64,000 bases of DNA from Oceanicola sp. 502str15 (GTDB lineage: Bacteria; Pseudomonadota; Alphaproteobacteria; Rhodobacterales; Rhodobacteraceae). A program made the translations under genes and the position numbers. The stretch is taken from the NCBI RefSeq assembly GCF_024105635.1, contig NZ_WYDQ01000001.1, positions 1,054,001 to 1,118,000 on the forward strand, given 5' to 3'. Position 1 is the first letter of the stretch, and every line of letters starts with the position of its first letter. The notes beneath the pieces were generated by a model. The model was not told the DNA's origin. It ran no database searches and was given only the letters and a program-made list of their open reading frames with translations. This document shows, in pieces, positions 52,704 through 61,375 of this stretch.

Positions 52704-53623
52704 AGTTGAAGATCACCGAAGAAGTCACTGATGCCATTGCAGAAGGTCGCCCCGTGGTGGCGCTCGAAAGCACCATCATCACCCATGGGATGCCCTACCC
52801 GCAGAACGTGGAAACCGCCCGCGCGGTGGAGGATGACATTCGCGCTGGCGGCGCGGTTCCGGCCACGATCGCGGTGCTGGAGGGCGAGGTCTGTGCCGGG
52901 CTGACGGAAGAGCAGCTCGAGGCTCTGGGCCAGGCGAAGAACGTGGCCAAGCTCTCTCGGGCCGATATTGCCCATTGCGTCGCGTCCGGCGGCACCGGGG
53001 CCACCACCGTGGCCGCCACCATGATCGGCGCTCGGCTGGCGGGGATCGAGGTTTTTGCCACCGGCGGCATCGGCGGGGTGCATCGGGGGGCGGAGCTGAG
53101 CTTTGACATTTCGGCGGACCTCCAGGAGCTGGCCAAGACGCCGGTGAGCGTGGTTGCGGCCGGGGCGAAGGCGATCCTGGACCTGAAGAAGACGCTGGAA
53201 GTGCTTGAAACCCTTGGCGTTCCGGTCATCACCATGGGTCAGGACCAGTTTCCGGCCTTCTGGTCGCGCCGATCCGGCCTGCCCTCGCCGTTGCGGGCGG
53301 ACAGCGCGAGGGAAGTGGCCGCTTCTCATGTGGTGCGCGGCCAGATGGGTCTGGATGGCGGGCAGCTCGTGGCCAACCCGATCCCGGTGCAGGCCGAGAT
53401 TTCCGCCGACGAACTTGCCCCGGTGATCGCAGAGGCGCTGGCGGCGGCGGAGGCGCAGAACATTGCCGCCAAGGCCGTGACGCCGTTTCTGCTCGACCGG
53501 ATCTTTCATGCCACCGAGGGGCGCTCGCTGACCGCGAATATCGCCCTTGTGCGCAACAACGCCCGGCTGGCTGCTGAAATCGCAGGCGAAATCGCCGGAA
53601 TTCGTGCGAATTCGCGGGGCTGA
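52700..53623 (+). CDS. psuG: Pseudouridine-5'-phosphate glycosidase
   Basis: Cleaves the C-C bond of pseudouridine 5'-phosphate to uracil and ribose 5-phosphate. 307 residues with family motifs VALESTIITHGMPYPQN, GGTGATTVAATM and FATGGIGGVHRGAE. Start GTG overlaps psuK by 4 bp (GTGA). It completes a two-gene pseudouridine salvage unit. Confidence 0.95.
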   Translation: MKLKITEEVTDAIAEGRPVVALESTIITHGMPYPQNVETARAVEDDIRAGGAVPATIAVLEGEVCAGLTEEQLEALGQAKNVAKLSRADIAHCVASGGTGATTVAATMIGARLAGIEVFATGGIGGVHRGAELSFDISADLQELAKTPVSVVAAGAKAILDLKKTLEVLETLGVPVITMGQDQFPAFWSRRSGLPSPLRADSAREVAASHVVRGQMGLDGGQLVANPIPVQAEISADELAPVIAEALAAAEAQNIAAKAVTPFLLDRIFHATEGRSLTANIALVRNNARLAAEIAGEIAGIRANSRG

Positions 53624-53699
53624 TCGCCTCACCTCCCTTGTCCCGCCCCTCTCGCGCGCATACTTCTGATGCAACCGCCCAAGGAGTGCCCAATCCCCG

Positions 53700-54479
53700 A
53701 TGGCAAAGACGCCACCGCCGCCCGAAAACCCGCTTGACCCGAAACCCTACCGGCGCCCCGGTTGGCTCTCGGGCCTGCGCTCGTCGTTCCTGACCGGCCT
53801 CGTCGTCGTCGGGCCCGTTGCCGTGACCATCTGGCTGATCTGGACGGTAGTGGGATGGGTCGATGGCGTGGTGATGCCCTTCGTGCCCGGGGCCTATCAC
53901 CCCGAAACCCTCATCAACCGCTATTTCAACTGCGACGGCTGCGAGCCGATCCGGGTGAACATTCGCGGTGTCGGGGTGGTGGTGTTCCTGTTCTTCACCA
54001 TCTTCGTCGGCTGGCTGGCCAAGGGCTTCATGGGCCGCAGCTTTCTGCGGTGGGCCGAGAGCCTCGTCGACCGGATGCCGGTGGTCCGCTCCATCTACAA
54101 CGGCTTGAAGCAGATCGCCGAGACGGTGTTTGCGCAGACCGAGACCAATTTCGACAAGGCCTGCCTGGTGCAATATCCGCGCCCGGGCATCTGGGCGATT
54201 GCCTTCATTTCGACCAAGGCAAAGGGCGAAGTGGCCAAGAAGGTGCCGCCCGACGAGGAGATGCTATCGGTCTTCCTGCCGACCACGCCCAACCCGACCT
54301 CGGGCTTCCTGCTCTTCGTGCCGCGCTCGGATGTGATCATTCTGGACATGACGGTGGAAGATGCTGCCAAGCTGGTGATCTCGGCCGGGTTGGTCTACCC
54401 CTCCGACAAGATCGCGGCCACCCTGCCCGGCGCGGCCGAGAAGGTGGCAGAGGTGGAAAAGAAGAAGGGCGCGGCCTGA
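53700..54479 (+). CDS. DUF502 family membrane protein
   Basis: 259 residues with two membrane helices (about 28-52 and 84-104), then a cytosolic domain with MPVVRSIYNGLKQIAETVF and the C-terminal SAGLVYPSD typical of DUF502. Function is not known in the family. The gene is monocistronic; an AAGGAG element precedes the ATG. Confidence 0.9.
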   Translation: MAKTPPPPENPLDPKPYRRPGWLSGLRSSFLTGLVVVGPVAVTIWLIWTVVGWVDGVVMPFVPGAYHPETLINRYFNCDGCEPIRVNIRGVGVVVFLFFTIFVGWLAKGFMGRSFLRWAESLVDRMPVVRSIYNGLKQIAETVFAQTETNFDKACLVQYPRPGIWAIAFISTKAKGEVAKKVPPDEEMLSVFLPTTPNPTSGFLLFVPRSDVIILDMTVEDAAKLVISAGLVYPSDKIAATLPGAAEKVAEVEKKKGAA

Positions 54480-54619
54480 CAGGGCACCGCCCGCCACCCA
54501 TTGCGGCAATATTGCGACATTACCGCCACATCTTGTGGGTGAGCCGATGCAGTTTGTTGCAGGTCGCAGGATTATGCCTAAGTTCGCCTTGAGCAGACAA
54601 AAAAAGTGGGAAAATCCCT

Positions 54620-54850
54620 ATGAAACTCATGTACGCAGGCCTCCTTTCCGTTGCCCTCTCCGCCCCGGCCTTTGCCGGTGGCATGAATGAGCCGGTGATG
54701 GAGCCGACCGTGACAGCCGATGCCGGCACCTCGCAAGAGCCGCTGGTGAGCCGTGACGCGATTGCCGCCGATACCGCAGCGGCGGGCAGCCACGACATCA
54801 TCGTACCGATCACGGCGCTGATCCTCTTCGGGATCGCCGTCGCACAATAA
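54620..54850 (+). CDS. Small exported or membrane-anchored hypothetical protein
   Basis: 76 residues: signal peptide (about 1-19, FAG), acidic linker, C-terminal hydrophobic helix (about 60-75, IIVPITALILFGIAVA). Probably a small membrane protein tethered by its C-terminus. Unrecognised; I recall similar short proteins in Rhodobacteraceae. Upstream region 54580-54619 has A-rich sequence and a weak RBS (GGGAAAA). Confidence 0.65.
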   Translation: MKLMYAGLLSVALSAPAFAGGMNEPVMEPTVTADAGTSQEPLVSRDAIAADTAAAGSHDIIVPITALILFGIAVAQ

Positions 54851-54933
54851 ACGACCTTGCAGACCGGTCGAGGCCGCGCGGAGTTATCCGTCGCGGCCCT
54901 TTCGCGTTGTTTGCCCCTGAGGGGTGCCGCGCC

Positions 54934-56031
54934 CTAGCTGTCGAAGGTGCGCCCGAGGCCATCGCCATAGATCGCGGCGAGGTCGATGGAGCTGGTCTTG
55001 CCGACCTTGCCGGCGTGTTCCCCCAGAAACCGCGCTGCCGCCCGGCGACCGGCCTCTTTCAGCTCGCTCATGACATAGGGGTTGGGCACGGTCTTGGTGG
55101 CGACGGACAAGTCGTTCATCAGATCGTCGTCGGAGATCATGTGAACGCGCACGTTCTTCATGGCCCCTTCCGGCACGGTGCCGCTCTCGATCAGCCGATG
55201 AACGAAGGCGATGGCGCGCAACTCGCTCATCAGCGAGGCGTTGAAGCTGATTTCGTTGACGCGGTTTGCAATGTCTTGCGGGGTCTGGGGGATTTCCTCG
55301 CGCTCCAGCGGGTTGATGTTGATGATGATGATGTCATCGGGCAGGTGCGCCGCGTAGAGCGGGAAGAGCGCCGGGTTGCCGGTGTAGCCGCCATCCCACC
55401 AGAACTCCTCGGTCAGCGTGACCGGGTCCTTGGCCTCCACCGCACGGAAGACGGTGGGCAGGCAGGCGGAGGCGAGGATCACCTCGGGGGTGATCTCGTC
55501 GCCGCGAAACACCCGGATGCGCCCGGTGCGCACGTTGGTGGCCGAGACGAAGAAGTCCGGGCCGCGTTCATGGCAGACGTGGTTGTAATCGAAGGTTTCG
55601 ACCACCTTGCGCAGCGGATTGTCGTAAAGCGGGCCGAGGCTGTAGGGCGAGGCGATGCGCGCGGCCGTTTCCTGCATCAGGTAGGCGGGGGAATATTCGA
55701 GCATCCGGCTCACCACCTCGGCGGAGGGCGCGAAGGGGGCGAGCCAGTGGGTGAGCGCGTTGTCGGGCAAGGCGCCCATCCGCTCCCAGAGCCAGTCGAG
55801 GTTGTCGCGGGCCACCTGATTGCCCTCCTCGACGCTTCCGTCGGCCAGCCCGCGCACAAGCCCGGCCTTCAGCGCCGCGCCGTTCACCGCCCCGGCAGAG
55901 GTGCCGGAGATCGCCGCCACCTCGAACTCGCCGGTTTCGAGCAGCCTGTCGAGCACGCCCCAGGTGAAGGCGCCATGGGCCCCTCCCCCTTGAAGCGCGA
56001 GGTTGATGGCGACCTTCTTTTTCTTGGCCAT
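54934..56031 (-). CDS. Patatin-like phospholipase or depolymerase
   Basis: 365-residue soluble protein with the patatin fold: oxyanion GGGAHG, nucleophile GTSAG, and catalytic Asp in DGGYTG. Family enzymes hydrolyse phospholipids; a subset acts on polyhydroxybutyrate granules. Four bases downstream of the 3-hydroxybutyrate dehydrogenase gene, so a role in storage-polymer use is an attractive inference. Confidence 0.88.
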   Translation of the reverse strand: MAKKKKVAINLALQGGGAHGAFTWGVLDRLLETGEFEVAAISGTSAGAVNGAALKAGLVRGLADGSVEEGNQVARDNLDWLWERMGALPDNALTHWLAPFAPSAEVVSRMLEYSPAYLMQETAARIASPYSLGPLYDNPLRKVVETFDYNHVCHERGPDFFVSATNVRTGRIRVFRGDEITPEVILASACLPTVFRAVEAKDPVTLTEEFWWDGGYTGNPALFPLYAAHLPDDIIIININPLEREEIPQTPQDIANRVNEISFNASLMSELRAIAFVHRLIESGTVPEGAMKNVRVHMISDDDLMNDLSVATKTVPNPYVMSELKEAGRRAAARFLGEHAGKVGKTSSIDLAAIYGDGLGRTFDS

Positions 56032-56035
56032 GGGC

Positions 56036-56809
56036 TCAGCTCGCCGTCCAGCCACCATCGGCGGAAATCGTGGTGCCGGTGATCTGCGAGGCGTGATCGG
56101 AGCAGAGGAAGACGGCAAGGCCGCCAAGCTGCTCGACGGTGACGAACTCCTTGGAGGGCTGCTTTTCGAGGATGACCTTCTCGACCACCTCGTCTTCCTT
56201 CATGTTGTATTCCTTCGCCGTGTCGGGGATCTGCGCCTCGACGAGCGGGGTGAGCACGTAGCCGGGGCAGATGGCGTTGGCGGTGATCGGCTCTTTCGCG
56301 GTTTCCAGCCCGACCGTCTTGGTCATGCCGACGATGCCGTGCTTGGCGGAGATATAGGCCGATTTGTAGGGCGATGCGCGCAGGCCATGGGCGGAGGCGA
56401 TGTTGATGACCCGGCCCCAGCCTGCCTTGCGCATCAGCGGCAGGGCCGCAGCCGTGGTGTGGAAGGCGGAGGAGAGGTTGATGGCGATGATCGCGTCCCA
56501 TTTCTCCACCGGGAACTCGTCAATCGGGGCGACGTGCTGGATGCCGGCGTTGTTCACGAGGATGTCGCAGGCGCCGGCCTCTTCGATCAGCTTGCGGCAC
56601 TCCTCGCCCTTGGACATGTCGGCCTTGATGTAGCGCGCCTCGACGCCATGGGCCTTGCCGATCTCTTCGGCCAGCGCGTGGTCTTCCTTGCGGTCGGTGA
56701 ACGAGTTGAGCACCACGTTGGCGCCAGCGGCGGCCAGCGAACGCGCGACTCCCAGCCCGATCCCCGAGTTGGACCCGGTGATGACGGCGGTTTTGCCAGT
56801 GAGAGACAT
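56036..56809 (-). CDS. bdhA: 3-hydroxybutyrate dehydrogenase
   Basis: NAD-dependent SDR enzyme interconverting (R)-3-hydroxybutyrate and acetoacetate. 257 residues. Cofactor motif TGSNSGIG, NNAGIQH, catalytic Ser in NIASAHGLRAS, Tyr-Lys in SAYISAKHG. The motif NNAGIQHVAPIDEFP is characteristic of 3-HBDH. ATG at 56807-56809 has AGAAGAGA nearby. Operon with the patatin-like gene. Confidence 0.93.
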   Translation of the reverse strand: MSLTGKTAVITGSNSGIGLGVARSLAAAGANVVLNSFTDRKEDHALAEEIGKAHGVEARYIKADMSKGEECRKLIEEAGACDILVNNAGIQHVAPIDEFPVEKWDAIIAINLSSAFHTTAAALPLMRKAGWGRVINIASAHGLRASPYKSAYISAKHGIVGMTKTVGLETAKEPITANAICPGYVLTPLVEAQIPDTAKEYNMKEDEVVEKVILEKQPSKEFVTVEQLGGLAVFLCSDHASQITGTTISADGGWTAS

Positions 56810-56918
56810 CTCTCTTCTCCTTGTTTGGAATTCTGTCGGTGCGAAGCATAGATGCTGCACCTGCAAAAGAAACGGCCAATGTCGAAAGACGTTCCGGGGC
56901 TGCGTCAGTTTGTCGGGT

Positions 56919-57305
56919 TCAGAGCAGGGCGGCGATGGCCTGGGTGTCGATCAGCGAGTGGACGGTGTGGATGCGTCCCTCGCGGAAGGCGTAGAACACA
57001 TGCTCGCAGAACTGCACCCGCCGCCCGTTGACGGGCAGCCCGAAGAGATCGCCCACGGGGGTGCAATCGAAGGCGAGCCTTGCGGCGATGTGGCCCGGCT
57101 CCGCGACAAGCTGGGCGATGTTGAACCGAAGGTCGGGGATGGCGCGAAAATCGCCCACGAGCATCTCGCGGTAGCCGGTGAGCCCGAGCGGGCGGCCGTT
57201 GTGGCACGCGCTTTCGTGAACGTGATTGCCGAGCTTTGCCCAATCCTGACGATTGAGGCAGTCGATGTATTCGTGATAGGCGGCGATACACTCGTTCCGC
57301 GTCAT
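56919..57305 (-). CDS. SnoaL-like/NTF2-fold small protein (ester cyclase type)
   Basis: 128 residues, NTF2-like cone fold. Motifs LGLTGYREMLVGDFRAIPDL and GDLFGLPVNGRRVQF are SnoaL-type. These proteins are polyketide cyclases or unknown-function ligand binders; no biosynthetic neighbours support a cyclase role. Start ATG 57303-57305 with AGAGG upstream. The candidate small RNA terminates just upstream of its leader. Confidence 0.75.
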   Translation of the reverse strand: MTRNECIAAYHEYIDCLNRQDWAKLGNHVHESACHNGRPLGLTGYREMLVGDFRAIPDLRFNIAQLVAEPGHIAARLAFDCTPVGDLFGLPVNGRRVQFCEHVFYAFREGRIHTVHSLIDTQAIAALL

Positions 57306-57339
57306 CGAACCTCTCCGATTTCGACCCTCCGATATGGCC

Positions 57340-57415
57340 AAAAAAAAGCGCCCGCACAAGGCGGGCGCAAGTTATTGAGGCAGGTTTCATACAGGCAAGA
57401 AACCTATCGAGCAGT
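57340..57415 (-). ncRNA. Candidate small RNA with terminator, about 76 nt
   Basis: On the minus strand, a predicted transcript starting near 57415 contains a hairpin GGTTTC/GAAACC, potential closing pairing GAGGGCA/TGCCTC, and a terminator of perfect 8-bp arms GCGCCCGC (57361-57368 region) and GCGGGCGC with a 5-base loop and eight T residues (57340-57347). It sits in a 224-bp gap between divergent genes and matches no protein. The function is unknown; I recall no named family. Confidence 0.6.
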
Positions 57416-57421
57416 GCCCTC

Positions 57422-57450
57422 TTTATACGCGTTCCAGCGCGTATGTCCAA
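57422..57450 (-). promoter_or_regulatory. Promoter of the candidate small RNA with palindromic operator
   Basis: On the minus strand TTGGAC (57445-57450) and TATAAA (57422-57427) are separated by exactly 17 bp. The perfect inverted repeat ATACGCG-N6-CGCGTAT (57425-57444) fills the spacer and overlaps the -10 element, an ideal place for a repressor or activator. Read only from sequence. Confidence 0.6.
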
Positions 57451-57529
57451 GGTAAAAGTTTGAAAAGGCTGAACTCCGCCGTTAGGTTTCGGGTCAAAGA
57501 AACAAGGGCAGACAGGGATTGTTGCCAAT

Positions 57530-59350
57530 ATGGCTTATGATTTTTTCCAAGCAGCATCACGGGTTTGCATGACCCTGGCACTGGTTTCCGTCGGGGGATT
57601 CGCCTTTGCCGAGCCAAAACACGGAATCGCCATGTATGGTGAGCCGGCGCTTCCGCCCGATTTCACCTCGCTGCCCTACGTGAACCCGGACGCGCCGAAG
57701 GGCGGCGAATATGTGCAAAGCGAGATCGGCAGCTTCGACTCGATGCACCCCTTCATCCTGAAAGGCCGGGCGCCCTACGTGTGGCGGATCTTCGGGTTCG
57801 AGACCCTGATGGGCCGCAGCTACGATGAGCCCTTCACGCTCTACGGGCTGCTGGCGGAAACCATCGAGACCGGGCCGAACCGCGAGTGGGTGGAGTTCAC
57901 CCTGCGGCCGGAAGCGAAGTTCAGCGACGGCTCGCCGGTGACGGTGGACGATGTGATCTGGTCCTACGAGACCCTCGGTACGCTCGGCCACCCGCGTTAC
58001 CACACCGCCTGGGCCAAGGTTGCCAGCGTCGAGAAGGTTGGGGAGCGCGGGGTGCGCTTTACCTTCAACGAGGCCGACAACGAGCTTGCGCTGCTGATGG
58101 GGATGCGCCCGATCCTGAAGAAGGACGATTGGGAGGGCATCACTTTCGACGAGGCCTCGATGCGTGTTCCGGTCGGCTCGGGCCCCTATGTGATCGACAC
58201 CATCGACCCGGGCCGCTCCGTGACGCTCAAGCTCGACCCCGACTGGTGGGGCAAGGATTTGCCGTTCAACCGCGGGCAGCACAACTTCGAGACTCTGCGC
58301 TACGAGTGGTTCGGCGATGGCGACGTGGCCTTCGAGGCGTTCCGTGCCGGGGAACTCAGCTACAATCGCGAGAACAACGTGGCCAAGTGGAACAGCTCCT
58401 ATGACTTTCCGGCCGTGCAGTCGGGCGATGTGGTCAAGGCGTTGATCCCGCACCAGCGACCCTCGGGCATTACCGGGCTGGTAATGAACACCCGCCTGCC
58501 GTTGTTCGAGGACTGGCGCGTGCGCGAGGCGATGATCCTCGCCTTCAACTACGAGTTCATCTCCGACAAGCTCAACGACGGCGGCGATCCGCGGATCTGC
58601 TCGTACTTCTGCAACTCCGAGCTGGCGATGGAGCCCGGCCCGGCGAGCGGCAAGGTTGCCGAGCTTCTGGCGCCCTTCGCCGAGGATCTGCCCCCCGGCA
58701 CCATGGAGGGCTACACGCTGCCCGAGGGGGACGGCTCTGCGCGCAACCGGGCCAACATCCGCGCCGCGCTGGACCTGCTGAACGAGGCCGGCTGGGCGGT
58801 GGATGACGCCGGGGTGTTGCGCAACGAGGCGGGGGCGGTCTTCGGCTTCGAGATCCTGTTGCAGAGCGGCGCTCCGCAGCCCGCAAACATCGCCGAGCTC
58901 TACGTGGAAGGCCTGAAGCGGCTGGGGATGCAGGTGACGATCGAGGCGATCGACCGGGCGCAATACAAGGAGCGCACCGACGCCTATGATTTCGAGATGA
59001 CCTGGTACACGCGACCGCTGAGCATGTCGCCGGGCAACGAGCAGATCCTTTACTGGGGGGCGCAGGGCGTGAGCGAGCCGGGCAGCCGCAACTGGATGGG
59101 CATGAACTCTCCTGCCGCGGAGGCGATGGTGAAGGCCATGCTGGAGACTGACGACCGCGAGGTGTTTCTGGCTGCCGTGCACGGGCTGGACCGGGTGCTG
59201 ACGGCGGGGCGCTACGTGATCCCGATCTGGTACAGCCCCGAGGCGCGCCTCGCCTTCAAGAAGGAGATGCATTACAACGCCGACCACCTCCCCGCCTATG
59301 GCGACTGGGCCGGGTTCCTGCCTGACGTCTGGTGGTGGGAGGAGGAGTGA
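57530..59350 (+). CDS. Oligopeptide/microcin C-type ABC transporter substrate-binding protein (YejA-like), orphan
   Basis: 606-residue family 5 extracellular solute-binding protein, signal peptide about 1-27 (FAFAEP). Motifs: PEAKFSDGSPVTVDDVIWSYETL, SGPYVIDTIDPG, DWRVREAMILAFNYEF. It resembles YejA, which normally sits in yejABEF; here no permease or ATPase follows, so it must share one encoded elsewhere or be a standalone chaperone-like binder. Overlaps the following hydrolase gene by 4 bp. Confidence 0.9.
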   Translation: MAYDFFQAASRVCMTLALVSVGGFAFAEPKHGIAMYGEPALPPDFTSLPYVNPDAPKGGEYVQSEIGSFDSMHPFILKGRAPYVWRIFGFETLMGRSYDEPFTLYGLLAETIETGPNREWVEFTLRPEAKFSDGSPVTVDDVIWSYETLGTLGHPRYHTAWAKVASVEKVGERGVRFTFNEADNELALLMGMRPILKKDDWEGITFDEASMRVPVGSGPYVIDTIDPGRSVTLKLDPDWWGKDLPFNRGQHNFETLRYEWFGDGDVAFEAFRAGELSYNRENNVAKWNSSYDFPAVQSGDVVKALIPHQRPSGITGLVMNTRLPLFEDWRVREAMILAFNYEFISDKLNDGGDPRICSYFCNSELAMEPGPASGKVAELLAPFAEDLPPGTMEGYTLPEGDGSARNRANIRAALDLLNEAGWAVDDAGVLRNEAGAVFGFEILLQSGAPQPANIAELYVEGLKRLGMQVTIEAIDRAQYKERTDAYDFEMTWYTRPLSMSPGNEQILYWGAQGVSEPGSRNWMGMNSPAAEAMVKAMLETDDREVFLAAVHGLDRVLTAGRYVIPIWYSPEARLAFKKEMHYNADHLPAYGDWAGFLPDVWWWEEE

Positions 59351-60291
59351 TCCGCCCTGCCCTGCTGGCGGCGCTGACGCTCACCGTCGGCCTGAACGCA
59401 GGGCAAGCGGCTCTTGCCGAAACCCTCGAGATCCCCGGCCCCGAGGGGCCGCTGCAGGGCGAGTTACTATTGCCGGAGGCCGCGCAGAGCGGGGTTGTGA
59501 TCGTGCCCGGCTCCGGGCCGATCGACCGGGACGGGCGGTTTTCCACCGGGCGCGGGGCGCAGACCTACCGGCTGCTGGCCGAGGCACTGGCGGCGGAAGG
59601 CGTTGCGAGCCTGCGCATCGACAAGCGCGGGCTTTTCGGCAGCAAGACGGCCATCGCCGATCCCGAGGCGGTGACGGTGGAGGCCTATGCCGAGGATGCC
59701 GCGGGCTGGGCCCGGGTGCTGGCCGGGAGGCTCGGGCGCGAATGTGTCTGGCTGGCGGGGCATTCCGAGGGCGGGCTGGTGTCGCTCGCGGCGGCGTCGG
59801 GCGGGGCCGAGGGTATTTGCGGGCTGGTGCTGCTGGCCGCGCCGGGGCGGCGGCTTTCGGTGATCCTGCGCGAGCAGCTTGCCCGCCAGCCTCAGGCCAA
59901 GCCCTACGAGGCGGAGATGGAGCGCATCCTGTCGACACTGGAGCGTGGAGAGCGGGTGGATGTGGACAGTCTGAGCCTGGTTCTGCGCCAGCCGTGGCGC
60001 GACAGTATCCAGGCCTTTCTGATCAACCTCTTTGCAAAAGATCCGGTGCTCCTGGCCCGCGACTACGCCGGCCCCGTTCTGGTGATCCAGGGCGAGCGGG
60101 ACGTGCAGATCACGACGGTGGACGCCACGGCGCTCTCGGGTGCCGCGCCGGGCGCGGAGCTGCGCATGTTTCCGCAGATGACCCACATGCTGAAGGACGA
60201 TGTCGCCGGTGAGCCCTATGCCACCTACGAAGACCCGTCGCTTCCGATCACCGCCGGGCTGGCCGAAACCATCGCCGAGTTTATCCGCTGA
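59347..60291 (+). CDS. Exported alpha/beta hydrolase (serine aminopeptidase S33-like)
   Basis: 314 residues; signal peptide about 1-24 (AALAET). Nucleophile GHSEGG, GSGPIDRDGRFSTG oxyanion region, VIQGERDVQI, catalytic His in TH near MLKDD. Predicted periplasmic esterase or peptidase. Start GTG 59347 overlaps the binding-protein stop (GTGA), with GGAGGA just before, so the two are coupled; a peptide or ester cargo may be cut after capture (inference). Confidence 0.85.
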   Translation: MIRPALLAALTLTVGLNAGQAALAETLEIPGPEGPLQGELLLPEAAQSGVVIVPGSGPIDRDGRFSTGRGAQTYRLLAEALAAEGVASLRIDKRGLFGSKTAIADPEAVTVEAYAEDAAGWARVLAGRLGRECVWLAGHSEGGLVSLAAASGGAEGICGLVLLAAPGRRLSVILREQLARQPQAKPYEAEMERILSTLERGERVDVDSLSLVLRQPWRDSIQAFLINLFAKDPVLLARDYAGPVLVIQGERDVQITTVDATALSGAAPGAELRMFPQMTHMLKDDVAGEPYATYEDPSLPITAGLAETIAEFIR

Positions 60292-60429
60292 GGGGCGCAG
60301 CGCGGATGCACTGCGTCCGTTAACTGCGCGTTAAGCAAGCGTTCTTAGGCTCTGGCCTCATCAACCACCACGCGAATTGATGGGAATCGGTAAATGGGCT
60401 ACGCTTTGGACGATCTGGGAGGATATTCG

Positions 60430-60660
60430 ATGGCTTGGAAACAGCTCTTCGAGAACTGGGCGGAGGCCTTGCCGAAGATCATAACGCTCTATCCCCACGT
60501 CGATGCGGTTGCTCTGCAGCGCTTTCGTGGAAACCGCTCGCTCTTTGTTGCCTACCTCGCCGCGACCCACGATCTGACCCTGCGGGAGGCGGATGAAGGC
60601 GTGGAAGACATGTTGCGACGCTTCGGCGGGCGCAGGATCGCCGCGGCGGAGGCAGCCTGA
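60430..60660 (+). CDS. Conserved small hypothetical protein
   Basis: 76 residues, helical and soluble: MAWKQLFENWAEALPKI start, middle LQRFRGNRSLFVAYLAATHDLTLREADE. No domain recognised; I recall short relatives in Rhodobacterales. ATG 60430 is preferred over an upstream in-frame ATG 60394 because GGGAGG lies eight bases before it. Confidence 0.7.
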   Translation: MAWKQLFENWAEALPKIITLYPHVDAVALQRFRGNRSLFVAYLAATHDLTLREADEGVEDMLRRFGGRRIAAAEAA

Positions 60661-60686
60661 GCACGGCATAGGCCCTTCACACAGCT

Positions 60687-61307
60687 TCAGGACAGGGATG
60701 TGACCCACAGGATGGTTGCATCCTCATCGCTCACCGACACAACGTTGTGCCCCATGGTGGCATCGTAATAGGCGCTGTCACCGCGGCGTAGGTCCACCGG
60801 CGCATAGAACTCGGTGTAGAGCGTGACAACGCCGGTCAGCACGTAGAGAAACTCTTCGCCGTCATGGCGCACCCAGCCATCAAACTCTTCCATCTGCCGG
60901 GCACGGATGCGGGCGCGGTAGGGCAGCATCTTCTTCTGGGTCAGCGCGGAGCCGAGCAGATCGTGCTCGTAGGTAGGGGTGAGCTGATGATCGCCCTCGC
61001 CGGACCGGGTCACGGCCATCCGCCCGTTCACCCGCTCGTCGCTGGGGGGCGTGAAAAGCTGGGGCAGCGAGATCTTCAGCCCTTCGGCGAGCTTTTTCAC
61101 CGCATCGTAGGTGGGGGACATCTGGCCGTTCTCGATCTTGGAGAGCGTCGAGCGGGCCAGCCCGGCCTGACGGGCGGCCTGTTCCAGCGTCCAGCCCTGC
61201 GCGGTGCGCAGGCTGCGCACCCGCTCGCCCAGATCGAGCGGTTCCGCCTCGGCCTGCTGGCCGCTTTCCCGCGCAATGCGGATCAGGCTCTTTGGATCAT
61301 TCCCCAT
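60687..61307 (-). CDS. XRE-family transcriptional regulator with cupin sensor domain
   Basis: 206 residues. HTH_3 domain about 25-85 (LRTAQGWTLEQAARQAGLARSTLSKIENG). Cupin_2 domain about 125-200 with HDGEEFLYVLTGVV. Members of this type sense small ligands such as amines or putrescine (PuuR type), but the ligand cannot be assigned. Divergent from the adenylate-forming enzyme gene. Confidence 0.9.
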   Translation of the reverse strand: MGNDPKSLIRIARESGQQAEAEPLDLGERVRSLRTAQGWTLEQAARQAGLARSTLSKIENGQMSPTYDAVKKLAEGLKISLPQLFTPPSDERVNGRMAVTRSGEGDHQLTPTYEHDLLGSALTQKKMLPYRARIRARQMEEFDGWVRHDGEEFLYVLTGVVTLYTEFYAPVDLRRGDSAYYDATMGHNVVSVSDEDATILWVTSLS

Positions 61308-61375
61308 GGAGCGCAGGTTCTAGGGCGCAGGGGCGGCTCTTGCAAGCGGCACAAGGCGGGGCTAGCAAGCAGGCC

